DNA of 64,000 nt from Eutypella sp. D-1. Lineage: Eukaryota; Ascomycota; Sordariomycetes; Xylariales; Diatrypaceae. The position numbers and the translations under genes are program-made. Below the pieces are notes generated by a model. That model did no database searches and was not told the origin of the DNA. It saw nothing but the letters and a program-made list of their open reading frames with translations. Shown here in pieces: positions 21,177-33,419 of this stretch. The DNA is taken from positions 372,001 to 436,000 of the forward strand of contig JAJTTP010000027.1 of assembly GCA_023313575.1 (NCBI GenBank), read 5' to 3'. How positions within the stretch are numbered: position 1 is the first letter of the stretch; each line of letters starts with the position of its first letter.

Positions 21177-24100
21177 CCTCCTGTCTTAATGGAGTTCGTT
21201 CTCCCTGTCCTGTCAACCTGTCTGTCTTATCTTGTCTTGTCCTGTCTTGTCTCGAACGCGGCGGGCGGCGGGCATAGACGCGCTTTTACCCGCTCGACCA
21301 ATTGAAAACCCCCCTTTAACTGCTTTTATAAAACCAAGGTTCTTCCCTCTTCTTCGTCCTATCCTGTCACGTTTTCTCTTCTCTCCTCGGGCCCCCTATG
21401 CTATGCTGCGAACCGCTTGTCAATTCATCGATTTCACCCGTTCAGGGCCAGGGCAGGGCCAATCAGCCAGAAAGACGGCCGAAACAAAGCTGCCTGCTAA
21501 AACCGTCCAGGGATAACCTCTTACCTTATCGAGCGAGTGTGGCCTCTCGGGCTTGTCTCTCTCCAAGCATAAAAAAAATAAAATAAAACCAACACCGGGA
21601 CACGTTGATACGCTGTTCCGATATATTTTGGAGTGTATATAGCCGTAGTCCGTACGTTGTCTATTTTTATTTTATTTTAATCTTTCTCCCCTCCCCTTTT
21701 GCCAATATTGAAATTTCGAGACCCGGGGGACCAGCCAGTTAGTTAGTTAGTTACCAAATAGTAGAACGACGAAGATCAGCTCGTTCTCAAAATAGGGTGG
21801 TAGGGTAGGCAGGGGGGTTGCTGTGCTGTGCTGTGCTGTGCTGCTGGATGGGGGGCTCGGCGGGCTGGCTGGCTGGCTCGCACGTTCCAGTCTAACGATT
21901 TATTATCTTTTGGTTCGGTTATACTTATACCACAGTTACTTAGTATAGAGCAACCTCTAGTCTTTTGGGCCTTTCGTGATCTCTCCACTAGCAAACCCAA
22001 ACTAGAACAGAAATAGCTCGCTGAGTACGAAGTGGTATTCCCTATCCCTAACTTGGCTGCTTGCAAGGTTGTATGTATCTCGTTTCGCTTGCGATGCGGG
22101 TAGTTAAAAACTTCGATATCGGCTGGGCTGGCTGGCTTTTTTTCGTGGGTTTCTTGTTTCGACTTTTGCTGTTTTTGGGGACACCCCCCTATCTATCGCT
22201 CCATCAAACCCAACCCAAGTCTTTTCTTTTCTTTCATTCGGCAAGCAAAACTCAACACCCACTTACATGCCACACTTGCAACCTTGCAAGGGTTTGTTTC
22301 TTCTGTCTCTCTTGTCTTGATCGGGCCCCGTAAATCTGCAGAGTCCAAGGAATACCCGTTCACGGAATTGTTTGCGAGCCTGCAGTAAGTTGTTGTATGT
22401 GTTTATATATGGAGCGTTCGTGGGTTTAAGTATACACTACTTTAGTAGAAGAGGGTATATAAGAGGGCTGGTCGAACTGAATCACAAAACCATGAAGTGA
22501 AAAAAAGGGGGGGAAAGAAAAAGAAAAACATAAACGAACTTTAGGCTGCCGGATGAATAGAATAGAATAGATGTGCGGCCTGGCGACTTGTCGTTCGTAT
22601 CCCGTGAAAAAGAAGAAATATATTCCCAGTAATACATATACATATACATACATAAGTTAGCCCACTACCACTCCCACTACCACTACCTTGTAGTAGTAGC
22701 TTCCTTCACAGCCTTCGCACGCACTGGCCTGGTCTTTGGCTCCGTTTTAGATAGAATCGGGTAGGTTCAGAGTAATCAATTGTACGAATCCGCCCGCCCC
22801 AGATTCCCACCAGCCAGGAAGAGAGAGGGACCGCAAGAGAATCACCGATGCATGTACGATGTATGGTATGGTATGGTAGCATCCGAAGAATCCTTGGGGA
22901 TACTGATATTGTACATAAACGACGAAAACTAGCTTGCGCAGCAGGGTTGACAATCCCATCCCATCCCATACCTACTTACATACCTAATCCACGTAAACCT
23001 ACTTCGGTATCTACACAACACCAACCGGACTCCTCTAGCTTACATAGCAGTCAACTAGGTGTTCTTTCTACCTCTACATACATACCTCTTACCCGACATA
23101 CCTACCTAGGTACACAATGAAGGCCGCGGTCTTCTAACAACCCTGAATCCCCGTTGTTTGACACAGTATAACCGTCTCGATGTGTTACCTCGGTACGTGC
23201 CGTCTCGCATTCCTTACTTCGAAATGCTCGCCAACCTCCCTTACGTAGAATACCCGGGTGGTGAACGATAGTTATGTAAGTATGTAATTACAAGCCTTCC
23301 AGTACGAATCAAGGTATGTAGAGAGAGGCTTGAACAGGAGGTCAATGCCCGATGCAGTAAGACCAGGGCGTCCGACCCGCCCGCCCGCTCCCCAGCCATG
23401 AAAAGAGCAGCCCGCCGTCCCCCTAACTACTTAGACCGAGGTGCGTACGAATACAATTCGCAACACATTCTACATAAGTATGTAGTGTAAAGTACTTAGG
23501 TAGTAAAGTAAAAACCCCTGAACAACTTCCCGCTTGGTGGCGGTCGCCGACCAAAGCGTCGGCTGGTCTCCGGTTTTTTCTTATCGTTCCTGCGGGAATC
23601 AGGGGTGCATATATATATATACATGCATACATACGTACTTACGACGACGCCATACACTAAATTTATGTACGTACGTATGTACGTACGGAGCAACTACAAA
23701 GACTAAGAGGTTGGCGGCTTCTGGGGGATGGCCAAGGTAGCCAAAACTAGAAGTCTTAACTAGCGAGCCAATGAGCTATTTTCAGGGGCGCGGAGCCTAC
23801 TATAACTACCTACATACCTATACTTAGGTACAGTAGAAAGCACGCCAGAGACGGCGCAGAGAAATCCACTTCCCCCCTCCCCTCCTCCCCCTTCTAGTCC
23901 ACCGCGCGGGATCATCAACATCCTTGTTTTCGTGCCTTCCCAATCCTCAAGGAGAGAGGTTTCCAAGGGTTTTTTTTTTTTTGGCTTTCCTTCTTTTCCC
24001 AACCGTGCGGGACTGGACCATGCGATAATACATACTTAAGCTAGGTATGTATGCTGGCTGACATGCTTTTTTTTGCTGACTGCTGCTGACGTGCTGATGT

Positions 24101-25821
24101 TGATGGTTTTTTTTTTGGGGGGGGGGCGGTGGCTTGCTTTTGTTTAGAATCCCAAGCATGGCAACTTGTTCGCATCCGGCAGTTCAGGCCGCCACGTGCT
24201 TCCCGACCACGGGAGTAATCCCATAATCCCATCATCCCCCCCCCCCCGGCGGCCCCCCGCCCTCCCTGCCTCCGCTTACATATTGACACTTGATGGATGA
24301 ATTATCGGGTTACGCAGATTGTGGATGCAGGCAAGGTGATTCAACTTTCAGCGTTCGACGTCACCATCAAGCTGCACTGCGTAGTAAGACGTCTAGGTAA
24401 CTACCTAGGGACCTAACTAAGTATGTACAGTATAACAGCACACCCCACCTTCTCAGGACCTTGACCTTGACCATGCAGCCCGGAAGAGAAGAAGCGTGGA
24501 AGCGGAAGTGGAAGTGGAAGTAGTGGAAGCCCTCTCTCTGCAAAGACCTTTTGATTCTTTCCGAATTAGGGAGGCCAAGCCAATGTTGTCTCCATCAATT
24601 GCTACATTCCGTTTCGAACCCCCCCTGATAGAACACCACTTTCTTTCGAATCGTTGCCGAAACATGCAGTAACTAGAGTTAACTACGTGCAAAGCTGCAT
24701 GGCTGTCGCCGTCGCTTGCACATCTCGTACCTACAACATCTAACGAACCTGAATCGTGAAGATAGTGAGCCAAAATAGTAGTTAGAGCAGTCTGTACCTG
24801 GCCACGCATGTATTCCCGCAGCAGTGCTGCAACGGGCTCTTGTACGTACGGTGCTGCTGGTTATGTAGCGTAGTGTATAGAACCTGGACCCCCTCCTCCC
24901 CCTTGTCCCTTCAAAGTTGTTACATGAAGCGTCCAGGGGCACGCAGAATTCCAGAAGTTCCAGAACATTACTTTAGTAGGGGGGCGCCAGTGGCGTTCTA
25001 GTCCAGGGCTCTGGGGGTTGCCGACGAAGTTCTAACCCCCCAACGACACCCCCGTACGATTGGGGGAGGAGGTGGTGGTGGTTAAAGGTTCATCCTGCTT
25101 CGCGCTTCGCCTAGACTGCCGACTGATTGATTTGCTACTGCTAGCTTAGTTACTTATGTAGGTATTCAAGTAATAACTGGACTCTGCCAGCCAGCGCGAT
25201 GGCACGCAATAATGAAACGTCTTGCCTTGTTACACAACCGTGAGCCGTGCCGTTATGAATCCCGGCGCCCATCTGCAATTCCTCGGTGCCCCACCATAAC
25301 CTCGCTCGTTTCATAGTACAGCCTGTTACGGTATTCCGTTGCGAACTTCGGCCCCTCACCTATATCAGCCCCCTATATCAATCCCTGACCAACCGAAAAT
25401 ACCAGACCTTATCAGTTAAGCGACAACCGTTTGCGCCCAAGTTGTTTCATCTGAGCGTGTGCCTCAGTGGTGGGTGGACGACCTCACGTTTTGTTTTTCA
25501 CATATGACAAGTTACAGCTCTGACTTTAAACGCCCAAGTTGTATTATAGGCTTGATTCGTGGATATTTGCCTATAGCTATATAGCTTCGGCTGTTGGCTT
25601 ATATGTACCGTCTACGTAAGAACCCCCCTTGCACTGTCTGTCGGTCTAGCCGCTTGCATCCATTCGGCACCGGTTGTTTCGAAGCGCCTGTATGCTCGGT
25701 GGCTCAAATAGAAGGACAAGCCCTCTTATTATTATGCCAATACATATATTCGTTCCAGTAGCTTACAAGTTGCATACGATAGCCAGACAGGAAAGCCAGC
25801 CTCCAAGGTTATATACCCTGT
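21177..25821. other. 4.6-kb gene-free region
   Basis: No open frame here has a recognisable domain or spliceable partner. The DNA holds short simple repeats: GCTGT units at about 21822-21842, GGCTGGCT at about 21860-21876, TTAGTTAG near 21742, and TACATA/TACGTA runs around 23600-23690. Homopolymer runs include T/G at about 24106-24127 and C at about 24235-24247. TACCTA/TAGGTA elements are frequent, for instance 22970-23115 and 24400-24425. It must include the 5' region of the MIT gene. An unannotated non-coding RNA cannot be excluded. Confidence 0.5.
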
Positions 25822-26996
25822 TTAGGCTGATTGACGATCGAGGAACTCGGCCAAGTCCGAAGCCATCACCTTGTGAGCCCGCGAAGATCTATGGTCTGAC
25901 GTTAGCGACTTACGCCATGGGAACTCACGCATCCGCCTGCTAGTAAGACACCTAGACGCAAACCCGGGCCAACTCACATATGGGCGGCATCATGCCAGAA
26001 GTACTCGTCCAGAGGTCGGCATCCGTACGTCTCCGGGTGCTCGGTAACTTTGGGGTTATCGTACGATCGGCAGAACGACTCCGTGTTCTCGATGCCGTAG
26101 GAGTCGGGCTCGTCCATCACGCGATTGAGGAACCGGTTGGCGTCGTACACCATTGCCTTGGCCGGCGGATTGGCAGCTGCGAATGAGCGTCTCCGCTCAT
26201 CAAGCGCTTCATCCCACCAATCTATCATGGTCTTGTTGACGCCGAGGCTGCCTCTGACTAGGCCCTCCGGTGCCCTGTCGAGCGGTGGCATGTTCATGAA
26301 CAAGAAGTTCTTGTATCCCGCGTCGTACAGCGGCTGCACGCTCTCTTCAACGACTGCCGAGATGAGCTCGTCGTAGAACTCCGGCAAAGAGACGTTGGTG
26401 AACCCCGCCGAGTCGATGACATCGTTGATGCCGATCCAAACCGCCACCAACGCCTTCGACTTGTCCATATTCCGCCCGATCACGGGCTCCGCCCATTTCA
26501 AGTACCGCTGCGTCTGGTTCACAAGCGGGATCGTATAATCGTGGTGCGCGGGCAGAAACTCCGACGACACGTCCGCGCCTGCGAACGCAAAGTCCCAGAG
26601 CTGAATCTCGCACGACCGCGGACACGTCTCGCCCTCCTCCACGCCGCATCCCGTCAAGAACTCGGCCCAGTTCGGTCCCGCGTTCGCCGTACCCGTAAAG
26701 TTCTGTACGATCTTGCTGGAGAGAAGCTCCTCGGGCGAGAAGCCAAACTCGTCGGGAAGATAGCTTCCGATGAAGCTCGGATACCGACTCCCCGTGCCCT
26801 GCACGTAAGTATACGAATTCCCGAACGCGATCCTGCGATCCAAGTAAGCTGGCTGCTGCTGGACCCGTGAAACGGCCTTGCACACTCACAAGTATTTGGT
26901 CTCATCCCAGCGGAAGTGAGACTTCTTGATAGGCCCGGCACTCGCCAGGGACGCGAGCAGCGTCAACGCCAATATACATGCGTGATATCCCGCCAT
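25822..26996 (-). CDS. Secreted SGNH/GDSL esterase, CE16 acetylesterase-like
   Basis: Three exons (26996-26890, 26832-25978, 25888-25822) give 342 residues. Both introns (GTGAGT donors; CAG and TAG acceptors) are phase 2 and restore KYL-IAFG and HDAAHI-SSRAH. Residues 1-20 are a signal peptide ending LASLASA, so the enzyme should be secreted. Block I is IAFGNSYTYVQG with nucleophile Ser42; family members have G-D-S, here G-N-S. Block III is WIGINDVID and the catalytic Asp/His pair is in WHDAAH (Asp317, His320). Several N-x-S/T sites suit a glycosylated secreted protein. CE16 enzymes remove acetyl groups from plant cell wall oligosaccharides. The N-terminus before the GNS motif follows the usual fungal pattern, ending in a KYL strand. 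Confidence 0.9.
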
Positions 26997-29714
26997 GGTG
27001 TCGAGGACGACCCAAGATCAAGATCGGTAGCTGCATTCCCTTCCAAGTCGTCCATGTCTACGTTCTTATATAGTCCCCCCCCCCTATCAAACAAAGCCGA
27101 AGCTTGTAATTCCGCTACATACACCGCTCAGCGGAGCTTAGACCCCCTTGGATCTAAAGCACAAATAAGATACCTAATGAACGGGGTGGTGCGCGATGAT
27201 ATCATGGGCACAGACGAACGTAATTGGTGGAAACGGGGCACATCTAACTCACATCTCCTCAGCATAAATCTGCATCTAATATACCGAATCCGCGTGCAGA
27301 GCCTCCAAATATCCACAATGTGTCTCTTGGCCTTTCCTGCCTCCCCCTCCCAGCCCTCCCTTATAATGTGCCTCCCCCGCATGTTTTTTCCCCGCCGATC
27401 CGGTGCCCTCTACCTTCTTGGTTGAATTAAGTCCTGGCTAGCGGCAGCGTCATAGCGAAACGAGACTACTCCATTGTTCCCCGTCGCTCGCCGGCCTCTC
27501 TACCAACGACCCGCGTGAACCTATGCAGATCCCTAGCAGCTTTGCCTAGCAGCCTAATGGAATAGGATCCATCGAGTCCCATAAGTAGTGGGGTCACGCA
27601 CCCGCTTGATGTGCTTAGCATGTTGAGGACTAATCGTTACTGTGTAGAGGAATAAAATGCGCATATATCGTGAAGATCACCGTGCACACTAGATAAGTAA
27701 ACGGGTTATGTGTGTGTAACTACGTAAGATCTGTATAGATGAAAGGATGAGGAGGAAGGCTCCAGAGGAACCTCGGGATCGCATTCGGCTCCCATCGGGG
27801 AGACGTACTGTTATCGGAACGATAGATGCGACGATTTAGCGTTGGGAGCATCGCGACTACCATGTGACACTCAGAGTTAGCCTTTAATCGCATACAATCA
27901 CTTCCTAGCAGTCTCTCAATCGCCTGAAGCTTTGGGGTATTTAATACCATCGAAGAAGAGTTCACTCCATCAAGGTGTATCCCAAGTAAGTTACGGCGCC
28001 TCCTCCTCCATCGGCCCGGCTACATAGGCCCTAGTCTATTTACATCTTTTGACCTTTAAAGTGTCGACTACTTTAGTAAGCAACTTCATACGATAGACGT
28101 ATCGTTTACATACCTACTCTCTTCCCTTCCCTGTGCGATGTGTACATTAGTATGTGAATGTCTCAAATCGCGTGCTGAGAATAGCCTCAGCCTAATACTT
28201 CTAGAAGGTTACTAGTTCGCTAAGAATGTAACGGTCCAAATAGGCTCGGAATTAAGCGAGCATAGAACCAATAGCGAAGGGCCGCTGGAGGGCTAAGCTT
28301 TTCAAAAGCTGATCGACTCTTGACGCAGGAATGATCCGAATGGAAACATTAAACCGGTGGCACCACCCATCAATTGTTTTTTTTGTGTCTCGTTTTCAAG
28401 GAATCATGACGCCGTGAGTACGCAACCTGACTTCACCACTTTGCTGACTACCTATGTACTTATACTTATACCTATGCCTAGGTAGGTTCGCAGTCACACT
28501 GGATGTGAACTCTATGAGTATGCTGTGGCTACCTATTCAGCTAACCAGGATTGATGCCGCAATCACAAACAAGCAATTGTCAATCAATAGGTAGCTTCAT
28601 TTCGTAAATACATAACGAACTAAGAATGACGTCCGTCCTTATGCAAACTTTTGGCGAATGAGATCATAAGATTTACCGTGACCCCTGAAGGTTGGCATTC
28701 TCAACAACCAGCCTAGATGCCCAGATGCAAAAGCCGCCCCCTCCTCCACATTCGTTCAAAGGCGGCCTGGGCGGTTTCCATAGGCGAATCCGAATGCGAC
28801 TGGGCCTCATCGCCGACGCCAACGTCGCGAAGCTAACTGGAAGCTGAGCGGACGGAAGGGTGGGTAGAGTGTTTCACCTCATTGGCAGCTCACGGTAGAT
28901 GTTTGATAGTCCGTGCCCGTATATCATCATATTGAGAGGTCACATTCACATATCATTAACTACTCATATATACATGACCAATCGCAGCAGCTTCTTTGAC
29001 CCGTTCCTATTGTGCCTTCCCCCCCCTTTCCCCCACGTCGGAGACTGCACCTCCCAGATCGGTTGTGGCATCTCGGAGATTCTGTATCGTCGTGCACGAC
29101 AGCTGAGACATCCCTTGCCTGCCCTTTCCTTCCGAAGAGCCCGCTATAAGGTCCGAGCCGAGAGCTTATTCCCATCGCGTTCCTTATCTTCCTCTCGCAC
29201 AAGCTGGTTTCACTGCAGCCGCATGTTGTGCCATCTTGGATCTGAGACACCAGGCCTGGCTGTTAGCATCGGGTACTGGCCGAGCTTGTGTGACCAGATC
29301 CTGGAGCAGCCAGTCATCCTATTGTCCCCTATTAGTTCACATTCTCGCTTGTGGAATCACGCCGTGGTGCCTTTCCAGGGAGGGCTCATTCTTGATTGGA
29401 TCTTTCCTTCCCGGAGGCCAGGGGTTCGCCCAGCAATAAGCTATATCACATGAGTCGGCCGTTGGCACGCGCATGTCGGGTACCCTTGAACCGCTCTTTA
29501 TTTTCCGAACACACCCTCCGCCCCCACCCCGATCTAAACACATATATACACAGGAATCGTGCCTTTGAATCAGTCACACGCTGCAGACCGGAACGAAGCT
29601 GCATCTCACATCTACCCTTGATACTCTCGAAAAAAAAAAAAACCAGACTGCCAGGCTAGCGTGCCAGCGAACTCATACCTGAGCTGAACTGCCCATAGAC
29701 TGTGCGTCGGAAAT
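26997..29714. other. 2.7-kb intergenic region, no gene recognised
   Basis: Open frames here are short or, as at 28899-29453 (184 codons), show no domain, no codon bias and no splice partners. TACCTAGG-like motifs occur near 28450-28490. The left end is the promoter side of the esterase and the right end that of the carotenoid oxygenase. Confidence 0.5.
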
Positions 29715-31554
29715 ATGGCTCCATGGACGCAACCGCTACGGCGAGGGCCTGAGACGGAGGACGAGGATTTTGAATCTGTCGTACGGAAAATGTCCGGTCA
29801 GGATTTTGACGACTGGCCGAACGAAGCAGGGGTAAGTATCCGCCCTGCCATGGTGAGACTTTCAAGATATATACTGATATCGAAGATAACAGTTCGAGGG
29901 GCTGACAGAGGTGAGGGGCCCCGTAGCGCTCGCTGTCAAAGGCCGTATCCCAGAATACGCTGCCGGCTCCTTATATCGCACAGGCCCCGGCGAGTTCCAG
30001 GTTGAGGATACGCCTACCGGTACTTACCGAGCCACGCACTGGTTCGACGGCTTTGGACACACACACAAATTCGACATAATACCGAACCCAGGCGATCCCG
30101 ATGGGGGGATGCGGGTCGAATACACCTCGAGGCGACAGTCTCAGGAGCTTATAGAAAGTATTAAGAAGACCGGCTATCGCCACCAAGGGTTCACTTTCGC
30201 CCAACGGCGTGATCCTTGCATAGGACTCTTCGGCAAGATCATGACCGTGTGGCAAAACCCGTCTGCAAAGGCAAAAGGCCCAGACAACATCTCCGTGACT
30301 GTGCATGCTAATATCCCTGGTCTACCCTCGACAGCTGGGCCAGCACCAGTGCTGTCTGGGCACCGGTCAGGAGCTAAGACTGTGTGGCTCACTACCGACA
30401 GGAATAGCTTCAAGGAATTCGACCAGCGGACGCTAGAACCAGTAGGGTACGCGACGCAGGATAAGCTCCATCCGTTGCTGAGCGGGCCTCTCAGCTGTGC
30501 TCATGCGCAGACCGACCCTATCACGGGAGATGTCTTTAACTATAATCTCGACATGGGTCGCTACGCGACGTATCGGGTATTCAGGGCGAACGCTGCAGAC
30601 GGAACGACAGATATTCTCGCTACGATATGTGAAACGGACGTCAAGCCCGCATACATCCACTCTTTCTTTCTCTCGCCTTCCTTCGTGATACTATGCATCC
30701 CCTCCACGCATCTGGGATTAATGGGACTGAAGGTATTATGGGAGAGGAACCTCGTCGATGCTATCGAGCCGTTCAACCCCTCGAAACTATGTAAATGGTT
30801 CGTTATCGACAGGCTTGAAGACCGGGGTGTTGTCGCCACCTTCGAGAGCGACGCCGGCTTCTTCTTCCACAGCGTCAACTCCTTCGAGCAGCGCGACCAG
30901 GAGACGGGAGACATCGATATCTTCTGCGACTCGATCCATTACAAGACCCACGACGTGATCCGCATTTTCGAGATGGACACCTTACTCCAGCAAAACGGAG
31001 AAACCAAAAAATACTGGGGAGACGAGACCCGGAATCGCAATACACAGGCCCGGCTTGTCCGTCATAGACTCCGTGTCCCTCGCGAAAACTTGGACCCAGG
31101 CGCGCGCCAGCAACGAATGTCGCGGAGGGCAGAGAGGGTTCTCGAAATCAGGACGCCGCACATCGGCGAACTGCCTACCATCAACCCAGCATTCGCGACG
31201 AGGAAGTATCGCTATGTATATAGCCTTCCAAACCGGGGATATAGCACGCTGCTCGACAGCCTAGCGAAGACGGATCTCGAGACGCGCGAGACGCTGTACT
31301 GGGATAACCCGCAAGGCCACACGCCAGGCGAGGCCATCTTCGTACCGCGACCCAAGGGACCCGAAGATGGAGAAGGCGAGCTCGACGAGGATGACGGCGT
31401 TTTGCTCAGTGTGGTCCTCGACGGCTTCGGTAAGACTAGCTATCTGGTCTGTCTGGACGCCAGGACCATGAAGGAGCTGGGGCGGGCAGAGTGCGAGTGG
31501 GCAGTCGCGTTCGGATTTCACGGTATACACACCGCGAATTTAGTGTCGAGCTGA
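29715..31554 (+). CDS. Carotenoid cleavage oxygenase family protein
   Basis: Exons are 29715-29831 and 29893-31554; the intron (GTAAGT, ACAG) is phase 0 and the protein has 592 residues. This is a seven-bladed propeller non-heme iron dioxygenase. Four histidines fit the iron ligands: CAHAQTDPITG (His243), AYIHSFFLS (His295), FFFHSVNSFE (His365) and FGFHG near the end (His582). The start of the fold is seen in GSLYRTGPGEFQ and HWFDGFGHTHKF (about 64-99). Fungal members cleave torulene (CarT/CAO-2), beta-carotene or stilbenes. No carotenoid synthase or desaturase lies in this window, so the substrate is open. There is no signal peptide; cytosolic or lipid-droplet-associated action is expected. 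Confidence 0.92.
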
Positions 31555-33419
31555 ACCAGAGAACAGCGTCGGGTCTGTTTCGTTGTTGTTTCGGCTTATA
31601 CATTGTTCTTTTATTTGGCTAGTTTAAGGACAGGAATTTTTCGCACGTAGACCCTAGGTATGCCCCGCTCCCGGTGACTGTCCTCGTGACCTCGGAGGCT
31701 ACGGGCTGGGACCTGAGGTCGGTCAATTGCGTTTTTTTGAGGCACCCTGCTTTTATCGCATGCTGGGGGAGCTTCAGCAAGTCCCTCGGCCAGAATCGTC
31801 TTATCTGGTCCCGGGAAGTACGAGATCGACTCCCACAGGCTAGATTGAAGACACTGGCTCAGTTTGTAGTTATGCTGCCACACACATACACACACACATA
31901 TATATATAAGGACACGTGCTGCCCTGATGCGAGAGGATTATTGGCTAGCCTACTACGTCGGATCACGAGAAGATCGTAGAGCCGACTCGTGATCATGCAA
32001 TGGCTTCGCTCTTCCACTTCAAACGGCGGGCTACTCGGAATGTCTTGTTTATTTGTTTGCTAGGGCGGGGGGGGGGGAGGACGGAGCATCTTCATAGATG
32101 TATAGAGTGATCGGCGCTGTTGATATATATGCTTTAACTCCGCTCCGCACGTAGCGGTATTTTTTATCACGATAGTCTCATGTACTGAACGGAGTAGCCC
32201 GTGTGGCGGGGGCTGAAAAAGCTGAAAGCGCAACGGCAGATCAGGTAACGTTAACAAACTAGTAGTATCCCCAGAGTCAATGCGGCCCATAAATCCACAG
32301 GGGCATTGACGAGTGGAGGTTTCGACGTTGCCAAGGCGAGAGAGGATAGAAACAACCTGTAGAGCTAGGCTTTGGATAGCCTCTGTTCGGCTGTTCATGC
32401 CGGCGCTCCCGCCACGTCAATTAGGTGGATCAAGGCTGTACGCTTACTTACCCGCTCTCTCTAAGTACGTAGCTATATGGTAAAGTAGTTGTTTATCAAT
32501 CGACTCGGCTGTTTAGATCTCAATGACCGAGCTGACTGACGATAACAAGTCCGATGAAAGCCGGACGGACTCTGTCTACGCGATATATATATGCGTGCAT
32601 TCGGGACCGAACACCGAACCTTAGAAGGGACTATCAGCACCGCCTTGATTCTCTATTGGAGTATGTCAAAGAAGCTCTACTGTCCCTACATAAACTAGTT
32701 AAAAGCACGGTACTTCGTCGTTGGCTTACATATTGGGGCGTCTTTACAATGTATCGAACGACGTCCTGACGAAAGGCCTTTTTGCATGGCACGTACGGAG
32801 TAAATAGACGTCTATAATCGGAGCTGTGATGTATATGAGATATGTAGAGATATAAATCGGGGCCCCTTTTGTAAATGCCCGACAGTTGATTGGCGGAAGC
32901 ATATCTTCTCCCCCGGCAGTGCTGTCTCGTAATGGAAAGGGGTTCCCGACGGCTAGTTTAACGTTACCATTAGCCGGTGGAGTTTCGGGCGCTAACCGAT
33001 GGCATTCAGAGCATAACGACAGGATCCCCGGCCAGACCCGCACGGGCCTAGAAAACACACAGAATGGTGTACTATAACTGGCAGTTCCTTCGTATTAGAG
33101 CCCGGTTGATATGGTCTTGGGGGGGGTTTAACGAAATACGAGGTTTCATCGCGAACTTCTTTCCCCCACCAAAAGGGAAGAAGTTTTCCAGAATTCAGAG
33201 TCCACCCCCCTCGGTGATACCTGAAATAGGTTTATCGGTAGCAATGGATTGTTTACATATAAAGCTGTCAACATGACCATATATTATGGGCTTGTCGAGG
33301 AAGTTGGTCTCGCTCGTTGTTTGTAGGCCCTTGACTCTCGTTCGATAACACCATCCATACAAGCGATAGCCCCACCATCCTTCCCGACATTGTGGCTCTT
33401 ACTCGGTAGAGGAAGAAGA
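31555..33419. other. 1.9-kb intergenic region with a CA/TA microsatellite
   Basis: No supported gene. A (CA)n(TA)n microsatellite lies at about 31880-31908 and a G run at about 32066-32076. The right end is the peroxidase promoter side. Confidence 0.5.

Noticed and set aside
28899..29453. 184-codon plus-strand frame in the gap before the carotenoid oxygenase
   Set aside because: No recognisable domain, no signal peptide of good form and no splice partners; treated as chance.
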